DNA of 64,000 bases from Pseudomonas benzenivorans (GCF_024397895.1 NZ_CP073346.1:744001-808000); one strand, 5' to 3'; positions 8,911-19,623 are shown, counted from the stretch's first letter. A program made the numbers and translations. The notes: generated from the sequence alone by a model not told the origin.

Positions 8911-11900
8911 ATGAAAAGAATGCTGATTAACGCAACTCAACCCGAAGAGTTGCGTGTTGCCCTCGTCGACGGCCAACGCCTGTACGATCTGGACATCGAG
9001 TCGGGCGCCCGCCAGCAGAAGAAGGCCAACATCTATAAAGGCCGCATCACCCGCATCGAGCCCAGTCTCGAAGCGGCGTTCGTCGACTTCGGTTCCGAGC
9101 GCCACGGCTTCCTCCCCCTCAAAGAGATTTCCCGCGAATACTTCAGCAAGGCTCCCGAAGGCCGCGTCAACATCAAGGACGTGCTCAAGGAAGGCCAGGA
9201 AGTCATCGTTCAGGTCGAGAAAGAAGAGCGTGGCAACAAGGGCGCAGCCCTGACCACCTTCATCAGCCTGGCCGGCCGCTATCTGGTACTGATGCCGAAC
9301 AACCCCCGTGCCGGTGGCATCTCCCGCCGCATCGAGGGCGAGGAGCGCAACGAGCTGCGCGAAGCCCTCAACGGCCTGAACGCGCCGGGCGACATGGGCC
9401 TGATCGTGCGCACCGCCGGCCTCGGCCGCTCCAGCGAAGAAATGCAGTGGGACCTGGACTACCTGCTGCAGCTGTGGAGCGCGATCAAGGAAGCCTCGCT
9501 GGATCGCGCCGCCCCCTTCCTGATCTACCAGGAAAGCAACGTCATCATCCGCGCCATCCGCGACTACCTGCGCCAGGACATCGGCGAAGTACTGGTCGAC
9601 AGCGTCGAAGCCCAGGAAGAAGCCCTGACCTTCATCCGCCAGGTGATGCCGCAGTACGCCAGCAAGATCAAGCTGTACGAAGACAGCGTGCCGCTGTTCA
9701 ACCGCTTCCAGATCGAAAGCCAGATCGAAACCGCCTTCCAGCGCGAAGTGAAGCTGCCGTCCGGTGGCGCCATCGTCATCGACCCGACCGAAGCCCTGGT
9801 GTCCATCGACATCAACTCGGCGCGCGCCACCAAAGGCAGCGACATCGAGGAGACTGCGCTGCAGACCAACCTCGAAGCGGCCGAAGAGATCGCCCGCCAG
9901 CTGCGCTTGCGCGACATCGGTGGCCTGATCGTCATCGACTTCATCGACATGACCCCGGCGAAGAACCAGCGCGCCGTGGAAGAAAAAGTCCGCGAGTGCC
10001 TGGAAGCCGACCGCGCCCGCGTCCAGGTCGGCCGCATCTCGCGCTTCGGCCTGCTGGAGATGTCCCGCCAGCGCCTGCGTCCGTCGCTCGGCGAGACCAG
10101 CGGCATTGTCTGCCCGCGCTGCAACGGCCAGGGGATTATCCGCGACGTCGAATCGCTGTCGCTGGCCATCCTGCGCCTGATCGAAGAAGAAGCCCTGAAG
10201 GACCGCACCGCCGAGGTCCGCGCCCAGGTGCCGATCCCGGTCGCCGCCTTCCTGCTCAACGAGAAGCGCAACTCGATCACCAAGATCGAACTGCGCACCC
10301 GCGCGCGTATCGTGATCCTGCCGAACGATCACCTGGAAACCCCGCACTTCGAAGTGCAGCGCCTGCGTGACGACAGCCCGGAAGCCCAGACCACCCAGTC
10401 CAGCTACGAAATAGCCCCGACCGAAGTGGAAGAAGAGAAGCCGACCGCCGCCACCCGCACCCTGGTTCGCCAGGAAGCCGCGATCAAGGCCGCACCGCCG
10501 CGCACCGCACCGACCCCGACAGCGGAACCGGCCGAGGAAGAGCCGGCAGCCAAGCCGGTCGCCAGCGAACCCAGCCTGTTCAGGGGCCTGGTGAAGTCGC
10601 TGGTCAGCCTGTTTGCCGGCAAGGAAGAGGAAAAGCCGGTCATCGAGAAGAAGAAGACCAGCGAACGCCCGCCACGCAGCGAAGAGCGCCGTAGCGGCCG
10701 TCAGCAGAACCGCAGCCGTGGCGGCCGCCGTGACGAGGAACGCAAACCGCGCGAAGAACGCAAGCCGCGTGAAGACCGTGCGCCGCGCGAAGAGCGCCAG
10801 GCTCGCGAAGAGCGCGCACCGCGTGAGGAGCGCGCCCCCCGCGAGGAGCGTCAGCCACGGGAAGCCGTCGAGGTCCGCGAGCCGCAGGAAGTCCGTCAGT
10901 CGCGCCCACCGCGTGAAGGCCAGGAGAACCGCCGTGAGCGCAAGCCACGTGAAGAACGCCAGCCCCGCGAACTGCGCGCACCGCTGGACGCGCCGGAAAG
11001 CGCCGGAGCTGAAGAAGAGACACGTGCCGAGCGTCCGCAGCGCGAGCCGCGCCAGCCTCGTCCGTCGCGCGAAGAGCGTCAGCCGCGTGCCGAGCAGGCG
11101 CCGGCCGACGAAGAAGTGCTGAGCAACGAAACTCAGGCAGCCGACGACGAGCAGGATGGCAACGAGGGCGGAGATCGCCCACGTCGTCGCTCGCGCGGTC
11201 AGCGCCGCCGCAGCAACCGTCGCGAGCGTCAGCGTGATGCCAGTGGCAACCTGATCGAAGGCAGCGAAGAAGCCGGCGAAGACAGCGGCGAAGTAGCCGC
11301 CGCACCGAGCGTGGCCGCAGCCGTGGTAGCCGCGGCCGAGGTGACTGAGCAGACCGCGAGCAGCGAAGCTGCTGCAGCCAGCGAGGAGGGCCGCAACAAG
11401 GCGCCGGCCGAGCAGCCGGAAAAAGCCGAGCTCCCGGCGACCGAGCCCGCACCGGAAGCTGAAGCCCCCGCGACCGAAGCAGCCGCTCCGGCCCCCGCCG
11501 AAGCCGAAGCAACCGTGGTAGCCGAGGCCCCAGCCGAAGCCGAATCTGCGGTGGTGACCGAAGAAGCTCCGATCGCCAGCGAAGAGAAGGCCGAAGTCGT
11601 CGTCGAGACCGCCACGGCCGAGCCTGTCGTAGAGCCCGCCCCCGCAGCCGAAGCGACGCAAGCGCCAAGTGCCGGCGGCCGTGCGCCGAACGACCCGCGC
11701 GAAGTGCGCCGCCGCAAGCGCGAGGCCGAGCGCCTGGCCCGTGAGGCAGCCGAGGCAGCAGCCAACGAGCCCGAAACCGTGCAGACCAGCAGCGACGAGC
11801 CAGCCGCTGCCGAGCCGGCACCCGTGAGCAACACCGTCGAAGCAGCCGAAACCCCAGTGGAGGCAACCGAAACGGTAGCGAACGAGGCCGCGCAGGCATC

Positions 11901-11988
11901 GGAAAAGCCAGCCGAGGAAAAGCCGGAGGCCAAGGCCGAGGACGCGGAAAAGCCTGAAGAAGAGCAGCCGGCAAAGCCACACGCCTGA
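8911..11988 (+). CDS. rne: Ribonuclease E
   Basis: 1025-residue endoribonuclease and degradosome scaffold for mRNA decay and rRNA/tRNA processing. An S1 RNA-binding domain lies at about 37-120. The catalytic domain has Asp300 (SIDINSA) and Asp343 (VIDFID) for magnesium. The zinc link is CPRCNGQG with Cys401 and Cys404. From about 520 the C-terminus is disordered: an amphipathic segment near 555 ([14 protein letters not shown]), an arginine-rich tract with tandem RxPREE repeats, then a long Ala/Glu/Pro-rich tail ending in a Lys/Glu-rich stretch. The ATG at 8911 begins the conserved [10 protein letters not shown] and has no strong ribosome site. Confidence 0.97.
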   Translation: MKRMLINATQPEELRVALVDGQRLYDLDIESGARQQKKANIYKGRITRIEPSLEAAFVDFGSERHGFLPLKEISREYFSKAPEGRVNIKDVLKEGQEVIVQVEKEERGNKGAALTTFISLAGRYLVLMPNNPRAGGISRRIEGEERNELREALNGLNAPGDMGLIVRTAGLGRSSEEMQWDLDYLLQLWSAIKEASLDRAAPFLIYQESNVIIRAIRDYLRQDIGEVLVDSVEAQEEALTFIRQVMPQYASKIKLYEDSVPLFNRFQIESQIETAFQREVKLPSGGAIVIDPTEALVSIDINSARATKGSDIEETALQTNLEAAEEIARQLRLRDIGGLIVIDFIDMTPAKNQRAVEEKVRECLEADRARVQVGRISRFGLLEMSRQRLRPSLGETSGIVCPRCNGQGIIRDVESLSLAILRLIEEEALKDRTAEVRAQVPIPVAAFLLNEKRNSITKIELRTRARIVILPNDHLETPHFEVQRLRDDSPEAQTTQSSYEIAPTEVEEEKPTAATRTLVRQEAAIKAAPPRTAPTPTAEPAEEEPAAKPVASEPSLFRGLVKSLVSLFAGKEEEKPVIEKKKTSERPPRSEERRSGRQQNRSRGGRRDEERKPREERKPREDRAPREERQAREERAPREERAPREERQPREAVEVREPQEVRQSRPPREGQENRRERKPREERQPRELRAPLDAPESAGAEEETRAERPQREPRQPRPSREERQPRAEQAPADEEVLSNETQAADDEQDGNEGGDRPRRRSRGQRRRSNRRERQRDASGNLIEGSEEAGEDSGEVAAAPSVAAAVVAAAEVTEQTASSEAAAASEEGRNKAPAEQPEKAELPATEPAPEAEAPATEAAAPAPAEAEATVVAEAPAEAESAVVTEEAPIASEEKAEVVVETATAEPVVEPAPAAEATQAPSAGGRAPNDPREVRRRKREAERLAREAAEAAANEPETVQTSSDEPAAAEPAPVSNTVEAAETPVEATETVANEAAQASEKPAEEKPEAKAEDAEKPEEEQPAKPHA
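10741..10866 (+). repeat. 18-bp tandem repeat encoding RxPREE hexapeptides in RNase E
   Basis: Seven in-frame 18-nt units from codon 611 encode [36 protein letters not shown] and RQPREA. Degenerate copies continue after it ([12 protein letters not shown]). The tract makes a highly charged, Arg-rich linker, the region that binds RNA in RNase E homologues. Confidence 0.85.
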
Positions 11989-12005
11989 TGCTCTAGGCCG
12001 ACATG

Positions 12006-12037
12006 AAAAAGGGGATGCTTCGGCATCCCCTTTTTTT
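12006..12037 (+). terminator. Intrinsic terminator after rne, bidirectional shape
   Basis: Stem GGGGATGC (12011-12018) with GCATCCCC (12023-12030), a TTCG tetraloop and a run of seven T. An A run precedes it, so it can also end murB transcription from the other strand. Confidence 0.88.
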
Positions 12038-12085
12038 ATTCCTCCGCTACCGCGAAAGTCGCGCTGCCTGACGAACCGGACCTGG

Positions 12086-13105
12086 TCAGAGCACGTTGGG
12101 CTCGATCTCCAGAGTCACCGCAAAACGCTCGGCGATATCGGCCTGGATGCGCCGGGCCAGGCTCAGCAGCTGCTGCCCGCTTGCCTGGCCATAATTGACC
12201 AGCACCAGCGCCTGCAAGCGATGGACCCCGGCATCGCCTTCACGAAAGCCCTTCCAGCCGGCGCGCTCGATCAGCCAACCGGCCGCCAGCTTCACCAGGC
12301 CATCGGCCTGCGGGTAGGCCACCAGGTCTCCATGCTCGCTGCGCAGGCGCTGCGCCAGCTCGGCGGTCACCAGGGGGTTCTTGAAGAAACTGCCGGCATT
12401 GCCCAGCACCGCCGGATCCGGGAGCTTTTCACTGCGGATGGCGCAAATGGCCCGACTGACATCGACCGCAGTTGGCGCCTCGATGCCCTGCTCCGCCAGG
12501 CGCTGACGCACCGGCCCATAGTCCAGGTGCAGGGTCGCCGAACGACTGAGGGCGAAACGCACCCGCAAGATCACCCAGCGCCCCGTCTCGCGCTTGAACA
12601 GGCTGTCGCGATAGGCGAAACCGCAATCGGCCAGCTCGAACTCGCGCAGCTCGCCGCTCTGTCGATCCAGGGCAGTCAGGCCGGCGAACACATCCTTCAG
12701 TTCGACGCCATAGGCGCCGATGTTCTGCATGGGCGCGGCACCGACGGTACCGGGTATCAGGCTGAGATTCTCCAGCCCGGCGAAACCCTGCTGCAGTGTC
12801 CACTGCACGAACGGATGCCAGGGCTCCCCGGCCTCGGCCTCGATCAACAGGCGCTCACCATCATCCTCCAGCACGCGAATGCCGCGGCTGGCCATGCGCA
12901 GCACCAATGCCTCGACGTCGCCGGTCAGCAACAGGTTGCTACCGCCGCCCAGCAACATCAGCGGCAGGCCTCTCTCGGCGGCACAGGCCAGGGCCTGGCG
13001 CACCTGCTCATCGCTGTTCGCCTCGGCGAACTGGCGCGCGCTCGCCTCGACCGCGAAGCTGTTAAAGGGCTTGAGCGAGACGCCCTCGCGGATCTGCAGG
13101 CTCAT
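12086..13105 (-). CDS. murB: UDP-N-acetylenolpyruvoylglucosamine reductase (MurB)
   Basis: 339-residue FAD enzyme that reduces UDP-GlcNAc-enolpyruvate to UDP-MurNAc in peptidoglycan synthesis. The FAD motif GGGSNLLL, IPGTVGAAPMQNIGAYG, the catalytic Ser in GSFFKNP and the C-terminal Glu in LEIEPNVL are all visible; this is the type I (E. coli) form. Its ATG overlaps the stop of the phosphatase gene by 4 nt. It is the last gene of the exbB-exbD-lpxK-kdsB envelope operon. Confidence 0.96.
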   Translation of the reverse strand: MSLQIREGVSLKPFNSFAVEASARQFAEANSDEQVRQALACAAERGLPLMLLGGGSNLLLTGDVEALVLRMASRGIRVLEDDGERLLIEAEAGEPWHPFVQWTLQQGFAGLENLSLIPGTVGAAPMQNIGAYGVELKDVFAGLTALDRQSGELREFELADCGFAYRDSLFKRETGRWVILRVRFALSRSATLHLDYGPVRQRLAEQGIEAPTAVDVSRAICAIRSEKLPDPAVLGNAGSFFKNPLVTAELAQRLRSEHGDLVAYPQADGLVKLAAGWLIERAGWKGFREGDAGVHRLQALVLVNYGQASGQQLLSLARRIQADIAERFAVTLEIEPNVL

Positions 13106-13566
13106 AGGCGCCCCTTGAGTTCGCAGAGCAAGGCGTCACTGGCCTGCTCGATCAGGTCCAGAACCTGTTCGAAACCATCCTCGCCGCCGTAATAGGGGTC
13201 TGGCACCTCGTCCAGCGCCAACTGATAGCGACGCAAGAGCAGGTCCAGCTCCGCCGCCCCGCCGGGTGGGCGCAAGCGCTGGAGGTGACTGAGGTTGCTG
13301 CCGTCCATGGCCAGGATCAGGTCGAACCGACTGAAGTCGTCGAGCGCGACCTGACGTGCGCGCAGGGCCGACAGGTCATAGCCACGGCGTTGGGCCGCCA
13401 GGCGGGTGCGGGTATCGGGCGCCTTGCCGACATGCCAGTCGCCGGTGCCGGCGGAGTCGACCTCGACGCGGGCCTCGAGACCCGCCTCGCGCAACTTGTG
13501 GCGAAATACCCCTTCGGCGGTGGGCGAGCGGCAGATATTGCCCAGACAGACGAACAGAACGCGCAT
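13102..13566 (-). CDS. Low-molecular-weight protein tyrosine phosphatase
   Basis: 154 residues. The P-loop CLGNICRS at the N-terminus has Cys7 as nucleophile and Arg13; the general acid Asp123 lies in DPYYGG. It begins [10 protein letters not shown] at 13566, one base overlapping the kdsB stop, so any upstream in-frame extension lies within kdsB. Such enzymes act on tyrosine kinases of polysaccharide export or on small substrates; the target here is unknown. It sits between kdsB and murB. Confidence 0.93.
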   Translation of the reverse strand: MRVLFVCLGNICRSPTAEGVFRHKLREAGLEARVEVDSAGTGDWHVGKAPDTRTRLAAQRRGYDLSALRARQVALDDFSRFDLILAMDGSNLSHLQRLRPPGGAAELDLLLRRYQLALDEVPDPYYGGEDGFEQVLDLIEQASDALLCELKGRL

Positions 13567-14330
13567 CAGGCCCCCAGTAGCCGACGGACCCGCTCGAGGT
13601 CTGCCGGGGTATCGACGCCGGCAGGCGGCGCTTGCACGGCATCGGCGACATGGATGCGCACGCCATGCCACAGCGCGCGCAGCTGCTCCAGGCACTCGGT
13701 GTTCTCCAGCCAGCAGGGACCCCAGGCAACGAAGTCGTGGAGGAACTGCGCGCGATAGGCGTAGATGCCGATATGCCGGCGGTAAGGCACACCGACCGGA
13801 AGCTGGCTGCGATCCACCGCGAAGGCATCCCGGGCCCAGGGCAGCGGCGCGCGGCTGAAGGTCAGCGCCAGGCCGTTGCTGTCGGTCGCCACCTTGACCA
13901 CGTTGGGGTTGAACAGAGCGGCAGCCTCGTCGATCGGCTCGGCCAGGGTCGCGATGGCCGCCTGCGGGTTGGCCGCCAGGTTAGCCGCCACCTGATCGAT
14001 GATCGCCGGGGGAATCAACGGCTCGTCGCCCTGCACGTTGACCACGATGGCGTCGGCCGCCAGACCCAGCGCGCTGGCGACCTCGGCCAGACGATCGGTC
14101 CCGGAATTATGCTCGGGTCGGGTCAGTTGCACGGCGGCGCCGAAACCGCGGCAGACCTCGACGATGCGCGCATCGTCGGTCGCCACCACCACCTGTTGCG
14201 CACTGCTCTTGCACGCCTGCTCCCAGACATGCTGGATCATCGGCTTGCCGGCGATATCCAGCAGCGGCTTGCCCGGCAAGCGGCTGGAGGCGTAGCGCGC
14301 CGGAATCACCACGGTAAAGGCTGTGCTCAT
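13566..14330 (-). CDS. kdsB: 3-deoxy-manno-octulosonate cytidylyltransferase (KdsB)
   Basis: 254 residues; activates Kdo as CMP-Kdo for the lipopolysaccharide inner core. The N-terminal [14 protein letters not shown] nucleotide-binding loop and [10 protein letters not shown] are family signatures. The ATG at 14330 directly abuts the stop of the upstream 61-residue gene. Its place next to lpxK fits a lipid A/Kdo unit. Confidence 0.96.
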   Translation of the reverse strand: MSTAFTVVIPARYASSRLPGKPLLDIAGKPMIQHVWEQACKSSAQQVVVATDDARIVEVCRGFGAAVQLTRPEHNSGTDRLAEVASALGLAADAIVVNVQGDEPLIPPAIIDQVAANLAANPQAAIATLAEPIDEAAALFNPNVVKVATDSNGLALTFSRAPLPWARDAFAVDRSQLPVGVPYRRHIGIYAYRAQFLHDFVAWGPCWLENTECLEQLRALWHGVRIHVADAVQAPPAGVDTPADLERVRRLLGA

Positions 14331-14516
14331 CTACTTGTCCAGGCGCTCGTCGACGTTGAGGGTGCGGGCTTCGCTCTCCAGCATCACCGGGATGCCGTCA
14401 CGCACCGGAAAGGCCAGGCCATCGGCCTTGCAGATCAGCTCGTGCTTGTCGGCGGTCAGCTTCAACGGGCCCTTGCACAGGGGGCAGGCCAAGATATCGA
14501 GAAGTTTCGGGTCCAT
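14331..14516 (-). CDS. Trm112-like / YcaR family small protein
   Basis: 61 residues, begins [18 protein letters not shown] with a CPLC pair and a further Cys in [21 protein letters not shown]. This is the Trm112/UPF0434 fold found between lpxK and kdsB in many gammaproteobacteria. In eukaryotes Trm112 activates methyltransferases; the bacterial role is not established. It ends exactly where kdsB starts. Confidence 0.9.
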   Translation of the reverse strand: MDPKLLDILACPLCKGPLKLTADKHELICKADGLAFPVRDGIPVMLESEARTLNVDERLDK

Positions 14517-14574
14517 GGAAGATCCTTGCTGTGGGGCTGCAGGAACTGCCGGCGCCCCGGATCACCACAAGGGA

Positions 14575-15579
14575 CTAGGGTGCGAGTGGCAGCAAACGGG
14601 CCAGTTGCGCATCGAACCAGGTGACAAAGGCCGTGGAAGGCTCGGCATCCACGGCCAGGTACCACCAGTCGTCGGCGGCGAATGCCCGGCATTTCACCGC
14701 ATCCTTCTCCGTCATCAACACAGGCAGGCGCGGGCTGAATTCCAGCAGCTCGGCGCTGTACTGCGCATGGTCGGCGAAGGCATGCGGAATGGGCCGCCAG
14801 TGTAGCGCCTCGAGCGTAGCGAAGAAACGCTGCGGATTGCCGATGCCGGCCACGGCATGCAGGCGCTGCTGCGGCGGGAAGAACTCCAACCCGCGGCGCT
14901 CCCCGCTGCGCAGGTTGACCAGGGTGCGCGGGCGCAGGCAGAAACCGTAGCCGCCCGCCGGATCGCCCTCGGCGCCATTGAACAGCAAGGCATCGACACT
15001 GCCCAGGCGCTCGACCGGCTCGCGCAGCGGCCCGGCCGGCAGGCAGCGGCGATTGCCCAGGCCCCGCGCGGCATCGATCAGCACCAGCTCCAGGTCGCGG
15101 GCCAGGCGGTAGTGCTGCAGGCCGTCATCGCTGAGGATCAGGTCGAGGTCTTCCTGTTCGAGCAGCGCCCGCACCGCCCGCCCACGGTCCGGGTCGATCA
15201 TCAGCGCCACGCCGCTGCGCTGGACGATCAACAGGGGTTCGTCGCCGGCGACGCTGGCCGACTGCTGCGGGCGCACCCGCCAGGGGAATCGCGGTGGGAC
15301 GGAGCCGTAGCCGCGACTGACCACCCCGACCCGCAGGCCGCGCTTGCGGCAATGCTCGATCAACCAGAGGATCAGCGGGGTCTTGCCGGTCCCGCCGACG
15401 GTGATATTGCCCACCACCAGCACGGGCACCGGGGCGCGATAGATCTCGCCCTCGCCGGCGAGAAAGCGCGCGCGGCGCCGTTGCGCCACCCGGCGGTACA
15501 GCGTTTCCAGGGGACGCAGCAGGCCGAGAGCCGGATGCCCGGCATACCAGGCGTCGACCAGGCGATCGGACCAGTCCAT
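14575..15579 (-). CDS. lpxK: Tetraacyldisaccharide 4'-kinase (LpxK)
   Basis: 334 residues; phosphorylates the lipid A precursor disaccharide at the inner membrane. The P-loop VGGTGKTP is at about 61-68, just after a short hydrophobic stretch (PVLVVGNIT). The ATG at 15579 ([14 protein letters not shown]) gives the normal length and lies 13 nt after exbD. msbA, its partner in enterics, is not in this cluster. A membrane-anchored N-terminal helix is likely. Confidence 0.95.
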   Translation of the reverse strand: MDWSDRLVDAWYAGHPALGLLRPLETLYRRVAQRRRARFLAGEGEIYRAPVPVLVVGNITVGGTGKTPLILWLIEHCRKRGLRVGVVSRGYGSVPPRFPWRVRPQQSASVAGDEPLLIVQRSGVALMIDPDRGRAVRALLEQEDLDLILSDDGLQHYRLARDLELVLIDAARGLGNRRCLPAGPLREPVERLGSVDALLFNGAEGDPAGGYGFCLRPRTLVNLRSGERRGLEFFPPQQRLHAVAGIGNPQRFFATLEALHWRPIPHAFADHAQYSAELLEFSPRLPVLMTEKDAVKCRAFAADDWWYLAVDAEPSTAFVTWFDAQLARLLPLAP

Positions 15580-15592
15580 CAACAGCCGTCCA

Positions 15593-16021
15593 TCACGGTA
15601 CGGCCTGCGCCTCGACCGTGGTGATGCGCAGGTGGGCGAAGCCGAGCTTGCCGGCTGCATCCATCGCGGTGATCACCGCCTGGTGTGGCGTCTTGGCATC
15701 GGCGCTGATGGTCAACGGCAGGCTGTTGTCGCCGTCCGACTCCTTCTGCAACGCGGCGCTCAAGCCCGCCAGGTCACTCTTCAACAGCAGGCGGCCGTTC
15801 AGCGAATAGCTGCCGTCGGCGGCAATAAGCACCTCCAGCTGCTTGAGTTCGCTCTGCTCCGGCGGCGTGCCGCTGGCCGCCTCGGGCAGATCGACCTTGA
15901 GCTGGGTCTCGCGGGTAAAGGTAGTGGTGACCACGAAGAACAGCAGCAGGATGAACACCACGTCGATCAACGAAGCCAGGTTGATCTCAACGTTTTCCCG
16001 CGGTTTACGCCGGAACTTCAC
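15593..16021 (-). CDS. exbD: ExbD/TolR-family biopolymer transport protein
   Basis: 142 residues with a single N-terminal membrane helix (about 17-34, [18 protein letters not shown]). The essential helix Asp lies in LIDVVFILL, and a periplasmic domain follows. It works with ExbB as a proton-driven stator that energises outer-membrane transport through a TonB-like partner. Its ATG overlaps the exbB stop by 4 nt. No tonB gene is adjacent, so the partner is unknown. Confidence 0.92.
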   Translation of the reverse strand: MKFRRKPRENVEINLASLIDVVFILLLFFVVTTTFTRETQLKVDLPEAASGTPPEQSELKQLEVLIAADGSYSLNGRLLLKSDLAGLSAALQKESDGDNSLPLTISADAKTPHQAVITAMDAAGKLGFAHLRITTVEAQAVP

Positions 16022-16650
16022 GCCTTGGCCTCGCTCAGGTCGACGTCACGGTCTCCTTGCACGACTTCCACCAGCTTGATCGCCTCCTGCTCCATGCCGA
16101 CCACCAGCTCATCGACGCGGCGCTGCAGGTAGCGGTGGAAGAACAGCGCCGGAATGGCCACCATCAGGCCGGCGGCCGTGGTGATCAACGCCTTGGCGAT
16201 ACCCCCGGCCAGCACCGGCGCATTGGCCATGCCCGAACCCATGAAGGAGCTGAAAATCTCGATCATGCCCAACACGGTGCCGAGCAGGCCGAGCAGCGGT
16301 GCGATCCCGGCAATGGTGCCGAGCGCGTTTAGGTAGCGCTCCAGTTCGTGGATGACCCGCGCAGCTGCTTCCTCGATGCATTCCTTCATGATCTCGCGAC
16401 CATGCTTGGAGTTGGCCAGGCCGGCCGCCAGGATCTGCCCCAGGGGCGAATCGGCGCGCAGCTCCTTGAGCTTCTGGTTGTTCAGCTTCTTGTCTTTGAT
16501 CCAGCGCCACACCTGACCGAGCAGATTGGGCGGGGTGATGCGACTGGGTCGCAGAGTCCACAGGCGTTCGGCAATGATGCCGGCCGCGGCGATAGAGCAC
16601 AGAACGATTGGCAGCATCATCCAGCCGCCAGCTTTGACCAGTTCCCACAC
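16018..16650 (-). CDS. exbB: ExbB/TolQ-family proton channel protein
   Basis: 210 residues, MotA/TolQ/ExbB family. Membrane helices lie near 12-30, about 110-135 (IAGIAPLLGLLGTVLGMI) and about 152-172 (ALITTAAGLMVAIPALFF). The start is GTG at 16650 with GGGGGA upstream, giving MWELVKAGGWMMLPI. It is the first gene of a seven-gene run through murB with overlapping stops and starts. Linkage to lpxK is typical of pseudomonads and suggests a role in envelope or lipopolysaccharide maintenance; this is inferred. Confidence 0.92.
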   Translation of the reverse strand: MWELVKAGGWMMLPIVLCSIAAAGIIAERLWTLRPSRITPPNLLGQVWRWIKDKKLNNQKLKELRADSPLGQILAAGLANSKHGREIMKECIEEAAARVIHELERYLNALGTIAGIAPLLGLLGTVLGMIEIFSSFMGSGMANAPVLAGGIAKALITTAAGLMVAIPALFFHRYLQRRVDELVVGMEQEAIKLVEVVQGDRDVDLSEAKA

Positions 16651-16722
16651 GGTGGCAGATCCCCCTCACAAAAGTGGCGCCACTCTAGCATAGGGTCGTG
16701 GCCCCGCCGACCGCCGCCGTTC

Positions 16723-18948
16723 TCATTTTTGTCTCCAGAATCGGCGCTCGTCGCGCAGCCCGCGTGCCTCGCCGAAGGTGCCCAGGCGCAGTCGCAGGGC
16801 ACCCTGCTCCACCGTGTCATGCAACTTCGCGGGCAACGCCCCATAGCGGGCCAGCACGATGGGGTGGGGATGGCCGAAGGCATTGTGCCGGCCGCGGGAA
16901 ATCAGCACGGCGCTGGGCGCCACCGCGCGCACAAACGCGCTCGAGGAGGAGCTGCGACTGCCGTGGTGAGGCGCCAGCAGCCAGTCGGCACGCAGATTCA
17001 TGCCACTGGCAAGCAGGGCCCGCTCGGCGTTGCTGTCGATATCGCCGGTGAGCAACAGCCGCTCGCCCGCGGCCTCGACCAGCAGTACGCAGGAGGCCTG
17101 GTTGCTGTCGCCGGCCCGGGCCCAGCGCCACAGGGTAAAGCGCACCCCATCCCACTGCCAGTTGCGCCCAGATTCACAGGGCTCGGCCCCCAGGCTGGCC
17201 GGCAAGGCGCCGGCCTCGCCGCTCCACACCTGCCGGACCGACAAGCCTTGCACGATCGCCTGCGCGCCGCCGGCATGGTCGTTGTCAGCATGGCTGAGCA
17301 GCATCAGGTCGAGGCGCCGCACATCCAGGGCACGCAGCGAAGGCAGTACCACGCGCTCGCCCATATCGAATTCGCCGAAACGCGGTCCGGCGTCATACAG
17401 CAAGGCATGTTCACGGGTGCGCAGCAGCACGGCCAGGCCCTGCCCCACATCCAGTACCCAGACCTCGGCCTGGCCGGCGGGTGGGCGCGGCTGCGGACTG
17501 CACAGCAAGGGCAGCAGCAGGAACCAACCGAGGCTGCGCATGGGGACACCGGCGGGCAACAGCAACAGCAAGGCCCCGAGCGCCACCAGCAGCCAGGACC
17601 AGACCGACAGCGTGCTGGGGAGCCAGGCCGGCAATCCGCTCGCGATCAGCGTCAGCAATCGAAACAGCAGCTCGAGGGCGCCGCCAGCCAGCCACAACAG
17701 CGCGCTGCCCAGCCAGGGCACAGGCAGCAGCAAGGTGCCGAGCAGGGCCAGCGGCACCACAAGAATGCCGACCCAGGGCACGGCAATCAGATTGGCCAGC
17801 GGCGCACTGGAACTGACCGGCAGGCCCAGCGCCAGCAGTACCGGCAGCAGACCGATCGCCATCCCCCACTGCGCCCGCCCCAGGCTATGCCACCAGGACC
17901 AGGCTCCCAGACGGCCGCCAAAGATCAGGATCAGCAGGCCAACTGCCGCGAACGACAACCAGAAGCCCGCCTGCAGGCTGGCCAGGGGCTCGACCAACAG
18001 CACCAGGGCCAGGGCGACCAACAGCGGCAACCAGACGCCCAGTTGGCGAAAGCGCCAGCGCCACAGCAACACCAGCCCGACCATCACACAGGCGCGGCGC
18101 ACCGGCACCTCGAACCCGGCCAGCATCCCGTAGCCCAGGGCACCGGCAAAGGCCAGGCTGCAGGCGGCGGGCAACCAGGGCCAGCCTCGCGGCCAGCAAC
18201 CCCAGCGCGCCAGCCCGGCGACCAGCCCGTAGAGCAGCCCGGCCATCAGGGCAATATGTTGGCCGGAGATCACCATCAGGTGAATGGTTCCGGTGTCCTG
18301 TAGTAGCCGCCAGTCCGCTGCCGACAATCCCGAACCGTCACCGAGCACCAGGGCCGCCAACGCGCCCGCCCGACCAAGGGCGTCGCTGCCCAGCAGGCGC
18401 TGACGCAAGGCATCGCGCCAGGCTGGCGGGCCGGCGGCCGCCTCTACCCGGCGCCCACTCTTCACCGTGCCGGTGGCGCCGATGCGCTGACCCAGCAGCC
18501 AGGCTTCGTAGTCGAAGGAGTGCGGGTTGACCAGGCCGTGGGGACGCTTGAGACGCACGGCCAGACGCCAGGTTTCGCCGCCGCGCACGGGCGGCCCGTC
18601 GTACCAGGCCAGGCGCATGCGCGTGGGCAACACGGCGCGGCGCGAGGCGGCGTGCTGCAGCTGGAAGCGCACCACGCCGTCACTCACCTCGGGCAAGCCG
18701 ACGACCTGTCCCTCTAACCACAGCGTGCGGCCGTCCAGCTCAGGCGCCAGGCGGTCGTCCAGCGCCCACTGAGCCGAGGCACAGGCCCAGCCGAAGCCAA
18801 TCAGAAAGAACCCGCACGGATAGGCGCGCGACGGCAGGCACAGGAGGCCCGCCAGCGCCAGCAGACAGGCCAGCCAGACCGGCGGCAGCGCCGGCAAGAA
18901 ACGCAGCACGAGCAGGCCTGCGATCAGTGCGACCATCCCTAGGCGCAT
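16723..18948 (-). CDS. comEC: ComEC/Rec2-family DNA channel protein
   Basis: 741-residue inner-membrane protein that passes single-stranded DNA into the cytoplasm in competent bacteria. It has an N-terminal membrane/DUF4131 part, a multi-helix Competence domain, and a C-terminal metallo-beta-lactamase domain with SHADNDHAGG (about 550), TGDID and HHGSR (about 660). The ATG at 18948 is chosen because AAGGAG lies 8 nt upstream; an ATG nine codons earlier contains that site. The domain set is complete, so natural uptake is possible, though other competence genes are not in the window. Confidence 0.93.
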   Translation of the reverse strand: MRLGMVALIAGLLVLRFLPALPPVWLACLLALAGLLCLPSRAYPCGFFLIGFGWACASAQWALDDRLAPELDGRTLWLEGQVVGLPEVSDGVVRFQLQHAASRRAVLPTRMRLAWYDGPPVRGGETWRLAVRLKRPHGLVNPHSFDYEAWLLGQRIGATGTVKSGRRVEAAAGPPAWRDALRQRLLGSDALGRAGALAALVLGDGSGLSAADWRLLQDTGTIHLMVISGQHIALMAGLLYGLVAGLARWGCWPRGWPWLPAACSLAFAGALGYGMLAGFEVPVRRACVMVGLVLLWRWRFRQLGVWLPLLVALALVLLVEPLASLQAGFWLSFAAVGLLILIFGGRLGAWSWWHSLGRAQWGMAIGLLPVLLALGLPVSSSAPLANLIAVPWVGILVVPLALLGTLLLPVPWLGSALLWLAGGALELLFRLLTLIASGLPAWLPSTLSVWSWLLVALGALLLLLPAGVPMRSLGWFLLLPLLCSPQPRPPAGQAEVWVLDVGQGLAVLLRTREHALLYDAGPRFGEFDMGERVVLPSLRALDVRRLDLMLLSHADNDHAGGAQAIVQGLSVRQVWSGEAGALPASLGAEPCESGRNWQWDGVRFTLWRWARAGDSNQASCVLLVEAAGERLLLTGDIDSNAERALLASGMNLRADWLLAPHHGSRSSSSSAFVRAVAPSAVLISRGRHNAFGHPHPIVLARYGALPAKLHDTVEQGALRLRLGTFGEARGLRDERRFWRQK

Positions 18949-19085
18949 CGCCTTCACTCCTTGAGACCCTTCCATGGATCCCGGCTGACACCGACCTCGG
19001 CATACGTACTGTCACAAAGTCTAAAAGCAGCCGATTCCGAATCTGTGCATAATAAACGCGCTTTTCAGCCTGCCAGAGAGCCTCC

Positions 19086-19619
19086 ATGCCGCGTCGTTTC
19101 TTCAAGCGCTACATGCCCCACCCGGATCGCATCAAGGGCAGCAAATCCCTGCGCTTCCTCGGCACGCTGATCCACGACCCCAACCTCTGGCACCTCAACC
19201 GCCACTCGGTCTCCCGCGCCATGGCCATCGGCCTGTTCTGGGCGATGATCCCCATGCCCCTGCAGATGATCGCCGCCGCCGTGGTCGCCATTCCGGCCCG
19301 CGCCAACCTGCCGATCTCGGTCGGCCTGGTCTGGCTGACCAACCCCATCACCATGCCGCCGGTGTTCTACTGCAGCTACAAATTCGGCGCCTGGATGACC
19401 AATACCCCGACCCTGCACCTGCCCGACCAGGTCACCCTGCGCTGGATCGGCCAGGTGCTGCAGAGCCACTGGCAGCCGCTGTACCTCGGTTCCCTGGTAC
19501 TGGGCCTGCTGCTGGCGGTGATCGGTTACCTGGCCACCAACACCTATTGGCACTGGTGGGTGCGGCACAGCTGGCGTAAACGCCAGGAGCGCCGCCGCAA
19601 GGCAAAAGGCCAGGGCTGA
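19086..19619 (+). CDS. DUF2062 membrane protein
   Basis: 177 residues. The DUF2062 signature runs from about 40 to 160: SRAMAIGLFWAMIPMPLQM, then LTNPITMPPVFYCSYKFG, and a last helix near 139-156. It is a small inner-membrane protein with a basic C-terminus (KRQERRRKAKGQ). The family function is unknown. It is divergent from comEC and followed by a terminator, so it is probably monocistronic. Confidence 0.88.
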   Translation: MPRRFFKRYMPHPDRIKGSKSLRFLGTLIHDPNLWHLNRHSVSRAMAIGLFWAMIPMPLQMIAAAVVAIPARANLPISVGLVWLTNPITMPPVFYCSYKFGAWMTNTPTLHLPDQVTLRWIGQVLQSHWQPLYLGSLVLGLLLAVIGYLATNTYWHWWVRHSWRKRQERRRKAKGQG

Positions 19620-19623
19620 AACG

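Noticed and set aside
8395..11982. 1195-residue open frame antisense to rne, rich in Leu, Gly, Phe and Arg
   Set aside because: It mirrors the codon use of rne in very GC-rich DNA. Its composition is low in complexity, no known domain is visible, and rne is certain on the other strand.
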